Shown in pieces: positions 37,293 to 46,442 of a stretch of DNA of 63,708 nt (positions are counted from its first letter, which is position 1; every line of letters begins with the position of its first letter). The position numbers and the translations under genes are program-made. The stretch is from positions 1-63,708 of the forward strand of contig JASGCM010000020.1 in the NCBI GenBank assembly GCA_030054175.1, written 5' to 3'. The stretch comes from Alphaproteobacteria bacterium. Its GTDB lineage: Bacteria; Pseudomonadota; Gammaproteobacteria; Burkholderiales; Burkholderiaceae_C. The notes beneath the pieces are model-generated. The model was not told the DNA's origin, did no database searches, and worked only from the letters and a program-made list of their open reading frames with translations.

Positions 37293-38498
37293 ATGAAACT
37301 CGATGCCCACCCCAGCGGTCGCCATTTCCTGCAAATCCCCGGCCCTTCCCCGGTCCCTGACCGCATTCTGCGGGCCATGAGTCTGCCCACCATCGACCAT
37401 CGCGGGCCAGAGTTCGGGCATCTGGGTCTGAAGGTGCTGGCTGACATGCAACAGATCTTCAAGACCAGGCACCCTGTCATCATTTACCCGGCCTCCGGCA
37501 CCGGCGCTTGGGAAGCGGCCTTGAGCAATGTGCTCAGTCCCGGAGACCATGTGTTGATGTATGAGACCGGACACTTCGCATTTTTGTGGACCAAACTGAG
37601 CCAGCGCCTGGGCTTGAACGCCGAGGTCGTGACCCTGCCCGGCATCGAGGGTTGGCGCCGTGGCGTTCAAGCCGATTTGATCGAAGAGCGCTTGCGCGCT
37701 GACGCTGGACATCAAATCAAAGCGGTCTGCGTGGTTCACAACGAGACCTCGACCGGTGTGACCAGTGACATCGCCGCCGTGCGACAGGCCATCGACCGCT
37801 GTGGCCACCCCGCACTGCTGCTGGTCGACACCATCTCAGGGCTGGCCGGCGCCGATTACCGACACGAAGAGTGGGGCGTTGACGTCTCCATCAGCGGCTC
37901 GCAAAAGGGATTGATGCTGCCCCCGGGCATCTCCTTCAACGCCCTGTCGCCCAAGGCGATCGAGGCCAGTTGTTCATCGCGCATGCCCAAGTCTGTCTGG
38001 GCCTGGGACGAGATGATCGAGATGAACAAGACCGGTTACTTTCCCTACACGCCAAGCACCAATTTGCTCTATGGGCTCAGCGAGGCGTGCGACATGATTT
38101 TGGCCGAAGGCATGCCGCAAGTGTTTGCCCGCCACCAACGTTGGGCCGCTGGCGTTCGAAGTGCGGTGCAAGCCTGGGGCTTGCAGATCCAATGTGCCGA
38201 CCCATCGGTTTACTCGCCTATTCTGACCGGCGTGATGACCCCTGAGGGCGTCGATGCCGATGCCGTGCGCCAATTGATCTACCAACGATTCGATTGCTCT
38301 TTGGGGACAGGCTTGGGCAAGGTGAAGGGGCGCATGTTTCGAATGGGCCATTTGGGCGACAGCAACGACCTGACCTTGGTCGCGATGGTTGCTGGTTGCG
38401 AGATGGGCCTGAAGTTGTCTGGCGTGAAACTCGCCGGCTCGGGCGTGCAGGCCATCATGGACCACTTCAGCGCCCACCCTGGCGGCTTGGCCGGCTGA
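37293..38498 (+). CDS. Alanine/serine-glyoxylate aminotransferase family protein
   Basis: A PLP enzyme of 401 residues (start MKLDAHPSGRH, with AGGA upstream). Family signs are IPGPSPVPDRIL, YPASGTGAWEAAL, LLVDTISGLAGADY with the cofactor Asp, and the PLP lysine in SGSQKGLMLPPG. Members transfer an amino group from alanine or serine to glyoxylate. Lying opposite a 2-hydroxyacid oxidase, it may handle glyoxylate from photorespiration-like or glycolate metabolism. The ATG at 37293 is preferred to 37236, which would reach into the divergent gene. Confidence 0.86.
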   Translation: MKLDAHPSGRHFLQIPGPSPVPDRILRAMSLPTIDHRGPEFGHLGLKVLADMQQIFKTRHPVIIYPASGTGAWEAALSNVLSPGDHVLMYETGHFAFLWTKLSQRLGLNAEVVTLPGIEGWRRGVQADLIEERLRADAGHQIKAVCVVHNETSTGVTSDIAAVRQAIDRCGHPALLLVDTISGLAGADYRHEEWGVDVSISGSQKGLMLPPGISFNALSPKAIEASCSSRMPKSVWAWDEMIEMNKTGYFPYTPSTNLLYGLSEACDMILAEGMPQVFARHQRWAAGVRSAVQAWGLQIQCADPSVYSPILTGVMTPEGVDADAVRQLIYQRFDCSLGTGLGKVKGRMFRMGHLGDSNDLTLVAMVAGCEMGLKLSGVKLAGSGVQAIMDHFSAHPGGLAG

Positions 38499-38507
38499 AA
38501 CGACATC

Positions 38508-38523
38508 GGCCCTGATCAGGGCC
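38508..38523. terminator. Hairpin between convergent genes
   Basis: A perfect 16-bp palindrome GGCCCTGATCAGGGCC, 10 bp after the aminotransferase stop and 28 bp before the end of the decayed acyl-CoA synthetase. There is no T-run, so termination efficiency is doubtful. Confidence 0.4.
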
Positions 38524-38550
38524 TGTGCGCTTGCGGCGCGAGGGCTGTGC

Positions 38551-39620
38551 TCAGTCGTCGATCAGGCCCAAGCGCTTGGCCATGCCGATGCGTTGCATCT
38601 TGCCAGTGTCGTTGAGCGGGATCGCCTCAAGTCGCAGAATGCGGCGGGGTACTTTGAAGTCGGCGACCCGCTGAGCCACGTGTTAGCGCAACTCGGCCTC
38701 GGCATCCATGATGGAAACCTCGGGACCGGCGGGCAGGCCGACCGAGCCGGGTTTGTTCACGCCAGGGGGTAGAGGTGTGCAGCACATTTGGTGTGCCGCT
38801 TCGGTCATGCCATACGCCTGAATCACCGGGGCCTTGAAGAGTTTTTCCAACTCGGCTTGCACCTGCGGCAACAGCGCCGAGGAAGACGAGCGGATGAAGC
38901 GCAGGGGATTGCGCGCAATCACATCCAGATTGTTGGCGGCATGCGACAATGGCGCCAGAATGCCCGCAATCAGCCCGTGAATATGAAACAGTGGCATCAC
39001 GTTCAAGCCACGATCACTGGCAGTGAACTGGGTGGTGTTGGCAATGTTGCGCGCCGACGCGGTGATATTGCGCTGAGTCAGCGGCACGATCTTGGGTTTC
39101 GACGTGGTTCCCGAGGTATGCAACACCATGGCCACATCATCGGGTAGAGCGGGTCCTGGTGCATGGGCACGAACCGAGTTCATGCCAGAGGTGTCCATGG
39201 TGAAACTTCCGGCACCTTGTTCCGGGGTCGGATCCAGGTAAATGACGGGCACTTTCAGGCGCTGAGCCACCATCAACGCGGGGCTTTGCTAACCGCGCTC
39301 GACAACCAAGGCCTGTGCGCCCAAGTCTCGCATGTAGAAGTCGTATTCGTCGACACGGTACGAAGGGTTCAGCGGTGCCGTGGTGGTGCAGGCGGTGAAG
39401 GTGATGAAAGAAGTGGCCATCAGCGGCCCATTGGGCATGACGATGGCCACTCTGTTTTCGCGCCCAATGCCCGCTCGTTGAGCACGCTCATGACATAAGC
39501 GGCCAATTGGCGCAATTTGGCATAGGTGAGCGGGGTGGCATCGGCGGCTGCGATGCATGCCGCGTCAGAAGCCCCTAGACCCATCAATTCACCGAGGGTC
39601 TTGATGCGATTCGTATCCAT
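38551..39620 (-). pseudogene. AMP-forming acyl-CoA synthetase, decayed
   Basis: Remains of an acyl-CoA synthetase resembling oxalyl-CoA synthetase types, from MDTNRIKTLGELMG (39620) to LGLIDD (38551). Lesions: a one-base deletion near 39469-39474 that shifts frame at NER|GIGRENRVAIVMP; a TAG at 39291-39289; a TAA at 38685-38683; and an in-frame loss of about 110 residues near 38700, joining IMDAE directly to AELR-HVAQRVADFKVPRR. The P-loop MVLHTSGTTSKPKIV and AYGMTEAAHQM remain, but the hinge GWFRTGD region is gone. The final part still reads LNDTGKMQRIG. Not functional. Confidence 0.88.
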
Positions 39621-39754
39621 CTTCGCACCAGGCTGGGAACACTCCGCCTGGAAGTGCGAACTCGTTGAGTAATCAAGCAAGGGAAAACCCTAGATGATAT
39701 CGACAAAAGCGCCTTTTTCACCGAACAGAGGGCACTTTGGTCAACCTTTGATGC

Positions 39755-40777
39755 TTAAAAGTTGTATACACGGGAGTTTGACAACAGCAGACCATGGCCT
39801 TTGGCCAGCACCTGGCGTTCCAACATTCGAGTCAGGGCATAGACGGCGCGCAGCACCGGGGTGTCTACGCCCACCACTTGGGCCAGTTCGATCACGCTGC
39901 CCAGCAAGGCTTCGAGTTCCAGCGCTTTGCCCGCTTCGATGTCTTGCAACATTGAAGTTTTGTGGGCGCCCACTGCTTGCGCGCTGGCGATCCGCTTATC
40001 GATGCCGATTTTGAACTGCACACCCAGTCGCTCGCCCACTTGTTGGGCTTCAGTCATCATGCCGAAGGCCAACTGACGGGTGGGCTCAAAGGTGCAGATT
40101 TCCTCCAGCGTGGCGTGGGTCAGAGCCGAGACCGGATTGAAGGTGAGATTGCCCCACAATTTGACCCACAGTTCGCTGCGGATGTCGTTGGAGATGGGGG
40201 TTTTGAAGCCGGCGCCGATCATGGCTTGAGCCAAGGCAGCGATGCGTTCGGTCTTCACGCCGTTGGGCTCGCCCAAGGTGAAGCGATTGCCTTCGATCAG
40301 CTTGACCACGCCAGGAGCGACCAGTTCGGCAGCCGGGTAGACCACCGATCCGATCACGCGCTGCGGGCCGATTTGTTGCCAGAGCTTGCCGCCCGGGTCG
40401 ACCGACTGCAATTGCCGACCTCCATGGTCGGGCAGGCCGTGGAAATACCACCAGGGCACGCCATTTTGCATGGTCACCACGGCTGTTTGCTCGTGGCACA
40501 AACCTGCCAAGCTGGCGGCCACCGGCTCGACCTGGTGCGACTTCATGGTCAGAAAGACATAGTCATGGGGCCCAGCCTCGTCGATGGTACAGGCCCGCAC
40601 GTTTTGCGCATGCAGCACCTGGCCGTCTTCCAACTCCAGCCTCATGCCCTGGGCCTGGATGGCCTTGAGGTTTTCACCCCGCGCCACGAATGTGACGTCG
40701 TGCCCTGAGAGGGCCAGCTTGACCCCCAGATAGCCGCCTATGGCGCCCGCGCCGACGATGGCAATTCTCAATCCCAT
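39755..40777 (-). CDS. panE: Ketopantoate reductase family protein (2-dehydropantoate 2-reductase)
   Basis: An NADPH-dependent reductase of 340 residues in the ApbA/PanE family. It has the Rossmann motif IAIVGAGAIGGYLG (5-18), FLTMKSHQVE, the catalytic Lys region SELWVKLWGNLTFNPVSAL and a late IEAGKALELEALLGSV. PanE makes pantoate for CoA synthesis, but many paralogues act on other 2-oxoacids. Here the neighbours (FAH-family enzyme, acyl-CoA synthetase) suggest a catabolic role instead. It starts 25 bp after the FAH-family gene ends. Confidence 0.78.
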   Translation of the reverse strand: MGLRIAIVGAGAIGGYLGVKLALSGHDVTFVARGENLKAIQAQGMRLELEDGQVLHAQNVRACTIDEAGPHDYVFLTMKSHQVEPVAASLAGLCHEQTAVVTMQNGVPWWYFHGLPDHGGRQLQSVDPGGKLWQQIGPQRVIGSVVYPAAELVAPGVVKLIEGNRFTLGEPNGVKTERIAALAQAMIGAGFKTPISNDIRSELWVKLWGNLTFNPVSALTHATLEEICTFEPTRQLAFGMMTEAQQVGERLGVQFKIGIDKRIASAQAVGAHKTSMLQDIEAGKALELEALLGSVIELAQVVGVDTPVLRAVYALTRMLERQVLAKGHGLLLSNSRVYNF

Positions 40778-40801
40778 GATGACTCCAAAGTGAAAACCGG
40801 T

Positions 40802-41574
40802 TCAGCCCTGCGCTTGCAATGTGTTGGACAGCACCCCAATGGCGGCGATCTCTACCTCGACGGTAGCGCCCACTTGCCAAGGCATGGCTCCCAATGAGGT
40901 GCCGCAACTGATGATGTCGCCGGGCATCAGGGTCACATCGCGCGACAAGCGGGAAACCAGTTCCAAGGGCGAGAAAAACATGTCCGAGACGGGGTAGTTC
41001 TGTCGTTCGCGGCCGTTGACGCGAGCCACCACCTGAGCCGCCGAGAGGTTGAGTTGGGTCTCAATCCAGGGGCCAAAAGGCGTGAAGCCGTCCATACTTT
41101 TGCATCGGGTCCATTGGGCAAAGCTGGCGTCCGAGTACAGCATTTCCAAGGCCGTGACATCATTCACACAGGTGTAGCCAAACACATGGTCGGCCGCTTG
41201 CTCTGGGGAGATGTCGCGACCGGTACGGCAATCACCACGGCCAGCTCGGCTTCGTAAATGATGCGGCCGTCATGGTGTCTGGGTTTGGGCACCGGGGCCA
41301 TGTGGTGAGAGTAAGAGCTGGCGCCCTTGAGGAAATACAAGGGCTCGGTTGGTTCAGCCCACTGATTTTTGGCGGCGGCGGCGCGGAAGTTGTTCCACAA
41401 CGCGAAGAATTGACGCGGCTGGCAAGGCGCCAGCAACTGCACATCGGCCAGCGCCAGCGACTCCCCGCTGGCTTGGGACGCATCGAACATGTCGCCCTGA
41501 TGGACCGTGATGTGGTCTTGGTTCAACACACCAAAACCAATGCGCCCCTGATGGGCAAAGCGCAACCATTTCAT
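40802..41574 (-). pseudogene. Fumarylacetoacetate hydrolase family protein, frameshifted
   Basis: FAH-fold enzymes hydrolyse or decarboxylate 2-oxo-diacids such as acylpyruvates. The first frame from ATG 41574 (MKWLRFAHQG) has FFALWNNFRAAAAK, EPLYFLKGASSY and GRIIYEAELAVVI, then fails. The second frame continues with GRDISPEQAADHVFGYTCVNDVT, FGPWIETQ, MLYSDASFAQW and PGDIISCGTS to a TGA at 40802. The break lies near 41221-41229 and a single missing base explains it. The rejoined protein of about 256 residues has normal length. It may be a true recent mutation or a sequence error. Confidence 0.83.
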
Positions 41575-41605
41575 GGGGGGCAACTCCGCAGAATGAGGAT
41601 GTAGG

Positions 41606-41780
41606 TGTCTGCAAGATCCACCGGACCGTCATCCTGAACGCAGGGGTTCAGGTGGGCGAGGGCAGGCTGGCGTTGGGTTCATCTGACGCGAGACGATCAC
41701 GCTCACCAGCCGATGTTCCAAGCCCTGGCTCATAAGAGCATTGGTTCAAGGAAATATAAAGTCCGGCGGATTTGCAGACG
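41606..41780 (-). ncRNA. ssrS: 6S RNA
   Basis: A roughly 175-nt RNA on the minus strand directly after zapA, the conserved location. The 5' end GTCTGCAAATCCGCCGGAC (41779-41761) pairs almost perfectly with the 3' end GGTCCGGTGGATCTTGCAGAC-like segment (41627-41607), giving a closing stem of about 19 bp. The middle contains GGCTGGTGAGCGTGATCG, close to the GGTTGGTGAGCATGCTCG of E. coli 6S RNA, and a CTTGAACC segment. A -10-like GATAAAAT lies just upstream (about 41785-41792). 6S RNA binds sigma70 RNA polymerase and damps transcription in stationary phase. Confidence 0.85.
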
Positions 41781-41836
41781 ATGTGATTTTATCGCCAGAA
41801 ACCAGGGCTGGGAACTGCTTGGCTGTATGGGTCAGA

Positions 41837-42145
41837 TCAGAGCAAACGCCCGTCAGAACCCAACACAGTGTCGATTCGAGACAGCAAATCGGCCAAGTCG
41901 GCCTCTTCGGCGGGCGCTGACGATTCAGAAGTGGGAGCGACGGCGGGTCGGTCGGCCAGGTCGAAGGCCAAATTCAACGCAGCCAGCACCGCGATGCGGT
42001 CACGCGCCTTGATCTTGCCAGCATCACGGATGCGGCACATGGCTTGGTCGACCGACTGCACGGCCTGTTGCAGACGGGACTCGCCACCTTCGGGGCATCC
42101 AAGCACATAGCCTTGGCCCATGATCTGCACTTCCACTTGTTTCAT
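41837..42145 (-). CDS. zapA: Cell division protein ZapA
   Basis: Stabilises the FtsZ ring. The 102-residue protein has the QVEVQIMGQGYVLGCPEG start, a middle helix with RDRIAVLAALNLAFDL, and a C-terminal acidic helix. It overlaps the upstream coiled-coil gene by ATGA and is followed by 6S RNA, the usual zapA-ssrS order. Confidence 0.9.
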   Translation of the reverse strand: MKQVEVQIMGQGYVLGCPEGGESRLQQAVQSVDQAMCRIRDAGKIKARDRIAVLAALNLAFDLADRPAVAPTSESSAPAEEADLADLLSRIDTVLGSDGRLL

Positions 42146-42357
42146 GGAGTGGCAGCGTCGGTGGGTTCTTCAGGCAAACGCTCGAGCAGGGCATCGATGC
42201 GATTGCGGGCAGTTTGCAGACGACCTTTCAGGGCATCGCGTTCCTGGCTGAGCTGTGCCACCTGTTGTGCCAGCAATTGGTTCGTGCGCTGCAATTCCTC
42301 GTGACGCAGGAGCAAGCGCTCGACGCGGTCGGTGATTTGCGGCAACAAGGTGGACAT
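42142..42357 (-). CDS. ZapB-like coiled-coil protein
   Basis: A 71-residue protein that is almost wholly coiled coil, with leucine and glutamine heptads from VERLLLRHEELQ to NRIDALLERL. Proteins of this type directly upstream of zapA in proteobacteria are ZapB-like or of the TIGR02449 family and are thought to help FtsZ-ring assembly. The four-base overlap with zapA supports joint translation and function. The short length and simple sequence make exact family placement uncertain. Confidence 0.75.
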   Translation of the reverse strand: MSTLLPQITDRVERLLLRHEELQRTNQLLAQQVAQLSQERDALKGRLQTARNRIDALLERLPEEPTDAATP

Positions 42358-42436
42358 GTCGCCATTCTATTGAAAAATAGCAAAAATCACAAAAATCAAG
42401 TACCTGGACTCATCAGTTTGGTGAAAGCCTGAAGCT

Positions 42437-42665
42437 TATAATATGGCTTGTTGGTGCTCGCTCCTTGGTTCACAAGGCGCAGTTCAACGGGAAGCAGGAA
42501 GGGAAGCGGTCAACGCCGCCCCCAGAGCCTGCGCTGCCCCCGCAACGGTCAAGCGAACAGCCCCTTGGGGCTCGCGTCGTCCCACGCAGCCACTGAAGGC
42601 CTTGAACAAGCCTTTGGGAAGGCGGACGACGGTTGTTTTCGTCAGCCCGGATACCGGCCAACAGG
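42437..42665 (+). promoter_or_regulatory. Cobalamin riboswitch with upstream -10
   Basis: The leader of btuB. A perfect TATAAT lies at 42437-42442. The aptamer follows, with CCCGCAACGGTCAAGCG at about 42539-42555, GCCACTGAAGG at about 42588, GGGAAGGCGGACGACGG at about 42616-42632 and the B12 box GTCAGCCCGGATACCGGCC at 42641-42659. These are the ordered conserved blocks of adenosylcobalamin riboswitches. Bound cobalamin would switch off btuB and probably the whole uptake operon. The 391-bp gap between zapB-like and btuB is accounted for by this element and the short leader after it. Confidence 0.93.
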
Positions 42666-42748
42666 GGGCATCGGGTGCAAACCCGTTGCCATATCGTCCA
42701 TGCACTGTCGGGGAAGGCGGTGAGGGCTTTATTCATGGTCTTTCCATC

Positions 42749-44728
42749 ATGCGTTTCTTTTCAACCCGTCGCAAACCTTGGGTTCTGGCGACTTTGTCCG
42801 TTTTTGCTTCCATGTCGCACGCTCAATCCAATTGGGTGCGTGGCGAAGAAACGGTCGTCACGGCTCAATTGCTCCGTGAGCCATTGGCGGATGTGCTGCC
42901 TTCCGTGAGCGTCATCACCCGAGAGGACATCCAACGCGCGCCAGCCAGTGACCTCTATGAACTTATCAATGGACTGCCTGGTATTGACGCGACCCGAACT
43001 GGGCCGCCGGGGAACCCTATCACTGTCTCCATGCGAGGTGCATCGGGTGCGCAAACTTTGGTCTTGGTCGATGGAATGCCCTTCAGTGCGCAAGGGACGA
43101 TTGGCGGTCTTTCACCTTTTGAGGCCATTCCTTTGGGCCTGATTCGGCGCATTGAAATTTTGCGTGGCAACGCAAGCGCCCAGTATGGGCCTGGTGCGGT
43201 GGGCGGAGTCATCAACATCATGACCACGACCGATGACGATGGACAGGCCGTAGGAAGCCATCGAACGAGCGCAACGGTCGCGAGTGGCCGTTTTGGACAG
43301 AGTCAATGGTCGGCTGGCATGTCATTCAGGGGGGAAGAGACCCGTTTGCAATTCTCAGTCGGCCAAAACGAAAGCAAGGGCTACGATGCGCTGATACCGT
43401 CCAGGTATTCCACCGGTGGATACGCAGCCCATCCTGGGCCCAATGGATACCGTCAAGAGTTCTACAACTTGGGTTTGACTCGGCAATTCGGTCGTCAGAC
43501 TGAATTGGGGCTGCGTTTGACCCATACCCGATTGAAGGCCGAGTTTGACAATGCCTACGCAGACAGAAACACCGATGTGTGGGACAACAAGACCCAGGTG
43601 AATTTCATGGGCTTGTACCTCAAGCACCAGGTCAACAGCGATTGGATGACCCGATTGCAATACAGCCAGAGTTTGAATCAACAGTCGACCTTCACCAACG
43701 GCGCATTCAACCTCTCTTACGGCTCTTTTGATTCAAGTCATCAAAATTGGCAATGGGACAACACTGTGGCCTTGTCCGACCGTCACATGTTGACGGCTGG
43801 GGCGAACAGTGCCAAGGTTCAACTCGATGCCCAACATACCGGTTATGTGGAACTCAGCCCAGGCATTTACGGCGAGATTCCCGTGTTGTTGCGCCCATCC
43901 ATACAGACCCGTCGGGTCTACACTGGCGTGACCAGCCTTTTGGGACGCGTCAACACCCAACTCACATTGAGCCGAGACGAACTGGGCCAAGGAATCTCCA
44001 GCGACAACTTTCTGTTGGGGGCAGGTTACAGCTTGGGTCAGGGCTACAAACTCACGGCCACCCGTTCTAGCGCTTTGTTGGCACCCACTGTCGGTCAACG
44101 TTATGACCCCTCGTTTGGCGGTAACCCGACCCTTTTGCCCGAGCGTTCGTTTTCAAATGAAGCAGGGCTGCAATTCCAATCAGATACCTTCAAGTGGCGT
44201 CTGGTCGCCTTCCAAGTCCGTTACGCCAACCTCATCAGTATGGGAAGCACGTTGGTCTCGGATCCTTTCTGGCGCAGGCAAGGTGTGAGTCAGTTGGAGA
44301 ACATTGGCCAGGCTCGCAATCAAGGCTATGAATGGGGATCGACCTGGCGCAGCGGCCCATGGATGATGGGCTTGGGTCTGACCTGGCAAGAGCCTGAAAA
44401 TCAGAACTCGACGATCAAACCCTTGAATAAAGCCAAACGTTTTGGCAACCTGCGTTTAGGGTATCAACTCAATGCAGAGACCCGTTTGACTTGGGTGACG
44501 TATGGATCTTCTGATCGCTTCACTCTGGCACCGGGTGACTCTGCGACATCACCTACGCGCACATCCGGTTACAGTTTGCACCACTGGGCTGCCGAACATC
44601 GACTCAGCAAACAACTCAACGCCAAATTCAGCCTGATCAATGCCTTCGACAAGGCGCACAGCACGGTGGCCGGTTATGCGCCGCAACCACGCACTTGGCT
44701 TCTGAGCTTGAGCTATCAATCTGATTGA
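42749..44728 (+). CDS. btuB: TonB-dependent cobalamin receptor BtuB
   Basis: An outer-membrane receptor of 659 residues. A signal peptide (about 1-27, cut after SMSHAQ) is followed by a TonB box near EETVVTAQ, a plug domain with VSVITREDIQRAPASDLYELI and RRIEILRGNASAQYGPGAVGGVINI, and a 22-strand barrel ending in LLSLSYQSD. Specificity for cobalamin rests on the riboswitch upstream and the btuFCD genes downstream. The ATG at 42749 is fixed by the signal peptide; longer frames read through the riboswitch. Confidence 0.93.
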   Translation: MRFFSTRRKPWVLATLSVFASMSHAQSNWVRGEETVVTAQLLREPLADVLPSVSVITREDIQRAPASDLYELINGLPGIDATRTGPPGNPITVSMRGASGAQTLVLVDGMPFSAQGTIGGLSPFEAIPLGLIRRIEILRGNASAQYGPGAVGGVINIMTTTDDDGQAVGSHRTSATVASGRFGQSQWSAGMSFRGEETRLQFSVGQNESKGYDALIPSRYSTGGYAAHPGPNGYRQEFYNLGLTRQFGRQTELGLRLTHTRLKAEFDNAYADRNTDVWDNKTQVNFMGLYLKHQVNSDWMTRLQYSQSLNQQSTFTNGAFNLSYGSFDSSHQNWQWDNTVALSDRHMLTAGANSAKVQLDAQHTGYVELSPGIYGEIPVLLRPSIQTRRVYTGVTSLLGRVNTQLTLSRDELGQGISSDNFLLGAGYSLGQGYKLTATRSSALLAPTVGQRYDPSFGGNPTLLPERSFSNEAGLQFQSDTFKWRLVAFQVRYANLISMGSTLVSDPFWRRQGVSQLENIGQARNQGYEWGSTWRSGPWMMGLGLTWQEPENQNSTIKPLNKAKRFGNLRLGYQLNAETRLTWVTYGSSDRFTLAPGDSATSPTRTSGYSLHHWAAEHRLSKQLNAKFSLINAFDKAHSTVAGYAPQPRTWLLSLSYQSD

Positions 44729-44734
44729 GAAACC

Positions 44735-45529
44735 ATGGGCCCACAACGCATCGTCTGCCTGACCGAGGAAACCACCGAGTGGCTTTACCTGCTGGGGCAG
44801 GAGCATCGCATCGTGGGCATCTCGGGGTATACGGTGCGACCGCGTCGGGCGCGCGAAGAAAAGCCGCGCGTAAGTGCTTTTCTGAGTGCCAAGATCGACA
44901 AGATCTTGGCCTTGCAGCCCGACTGCGTGCTGGGTTTTTCCGATTTGCAGGCCGACATCGCTTCCGCCTTGGTGCGCTCAGGCATCCAGGTCACGGTTTA
45001 TAACCAGCGCAGCGTCGGCGACATCTTCAATGTCTTGTTTCAAGTGGCCGCCCTGGTTGATCAGGCCGAGCCTGGCAAGGCCTTGCTGGGGCAGATGCGT
45101 GCCCAGATTGACCGCATCCGCACCGCGTCGGCCACTTGGCCCAGACGACCACGGGTTTACTTTGAAGAGTGGGACGAGCCGCGCATCTCGGCCATCCGTT
45201 GGGTGTCTGAACTGATTGGCATCGCGGGTGGTGATGACATCTTTCCCGAGTTGGCCATACAGCCCTTGGGCAAAGACCGAATATTGGCCAACGACGAACC
45301 GATCTGGCAACGCCAGCCCGACATCGTGATTGGGTCTTGGTGTGGGAAAAAATTCCGTCCCGAGCGAGTCGCCGCTCGCCCCGGTTGGAGCCATGTGCCC
45401 GCCGTGCGTGACGCGCAGTTGCACGAAATCAAATCGGCCGATATCTTGCAACCCGGCCCCGCCGCCTTGACCGATGGTCTGTGTCAACTTCACAGCATCA
45501 TGCAGAACTGGGTGATGCGCCATGGCTGA
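44735..45529 (+). CDS. Cobalamin-operon binding protein without signal peptide (BtuF-like fold)
   Basis: A 264-residue protein of the periplasmic-binding-protein class III fold (IVCLTEETTEWLYLLGQEHRIVGIS, then LALQPDCVLGFSDLQADIA), but with no signal peptide: it starts MGPQRIVCLTEE. It also has an unusual middle (YFEEWDEPRISAIRWVSELI) and WCGKKFRPE. It lies 6 bp after btuB and overlaps the next, exported binding protein by 8 bp. It is probably cytoplasmic and may hold or deliver cobalamin after import. That role is inferred from position. Confidence 0.75.
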   Translation: MGPQRIVCLTEETTEWLYLLGQEHRIVGISGYTVRPRRAREEKPRVSAFLSAKIDKILALQPDCVLGFSDLQADIASALVRSGIQVTVYNQRSVGDIFNVLFQVAALVDQAEPGKALLGQMRAQIDRIRTASATWPRRPRVYFEEWDEPRISAIRWVSELIGIAGGDDIFPELAIQPLGKDRILANDEPIWQRQPDIVIGSWCGKKFRPERVAARPGWSHVPAVRDAQLHEIKSADILQPGPAALTDGLCQLHSIMQNWVMRHG

Positions 45530-46442
45530 AATGGGGCGTTCATGCGCTGTCGCGCGGTGGCTGCGTCGATGTCTGGAAACGAGGTGGGCCTGCATGGGGG
45601 CGCTGCTGGCCATGATGGGCATGGCCGCCGCCCAAACGCGGACCGTGGACGATCGGAGCCAGCCCTTGGCCCTTGATGCACCGCCGCGTCGCGTCGTCAG
45701 TCTGCTGCCGGCCATCACTGAAATGGTCTGTGAGTTGGGTGCTTGCGATCGCTTGGTGGGCGTCGACCGCCACTCGAATCACCCGCCGCGAGTGCAAGTT
45801 TTGACTCGATTAGGGGGCTTAGATGACACCCCTTTGGAGACTTTGTTGCAACTCAAGCCCGATGTGGTCTTGCTCGCCGGTTCTCATCGTCTCTTGCCGC
45901 GCATGCAGGCACTGGGGTTGGTGTTGCGGGTCTTCGAGCCCAGAGATTCAGCCGACACAGAGCGCATGGGGCAGGGCTTGGTGACTCTGTTGGGTTTGGG
46001 TGAAGCCACTTGGCAGGCCCATCTCCAGCGCCAAACAGAGATTTGGGCCGAATTGGCGCGACAACTCGGGTCCAAACAGCAGGGGCAGCGTGTGTATGTC
46101 GAGGTCGGCGAGGGACCGTATGTGGCGGCTCAAAGCTCGTTCATCGGCCAGGCCCTGGGGCGGGTGAATTTGCAGTCCGCCGTGCCTGGTGCTTGGGGGG
46201 CATTCCCACGCCTGAGTCCCGAGTGGGTGTTGGGTGCCCAACCCGACTGGATCGTCTTGTCTGCCAACGCCCCGGCGGCGTCCCGGCGTCCTGGTTGGTC
46301 TCGTTTACAGGCCATGCAGGCCGGGCGGGTGTGCGTGCTGAATCCTGCCCAAATGGACACCCTGGTCCGACCCGGCCCCCGGTTGGCTCAGGGTGTGGGC
46401 GCGATACTGTCGTGCATGCGAGCACAAACGTCTCCCTCATGA
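45522..46442 (+). CDS. btuF: Periplasmic cobalamin-binding protein BtuF
   Basis: The substrate-binding component of the B12 ABC importer. The 306-residue protein has a long N-terminal region with a hydrophobic signal (ACMGALLAMMGMAAAQ, about 24-39), then RRVVSLLPAITEMVCELGA, VGVDRHSNHPP, LLQLKPDVVLLAGSHR and a linking helix, the BtuF pattern. The true start may be a later Met near the signal. It is translationally coupled on both sides: 8-bp overlap with the previous gene and ATGA with btuC. Confidence 0.85.
   Translation: MAEMGRSCAVARWLRRCLETRWACMGALLAMMGMAAAQTRTVDDRSQPLALDAPPRRVVSLLPAITEMVCELGACDRLVGVDRHSNHPPRVQVLTRLGGLDDTPLETLLQLKPDVVLLAGSHRLLPRMQALGLVLRVFEPRDSADTERMGQGLVTLLGLGEATWQAHLQRQTEIWAELARQLGSKQQGQRVYVEVGEGPYVAAQSSFIGQALGRVNLQSAVPGAWGAFPRLSPEWVLGAQPDWIVLSANAPAASRRPGWSRLQAMQAGRVCVLNPAQMDTLVRPGPRLAQGVGAILSCMRAQTSPS

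Noticed and set aside
42443..42748. A coding extension upstream of btuB
   Set aside because: It covers the cobalamin riboswitch and would displace the signal peptide.
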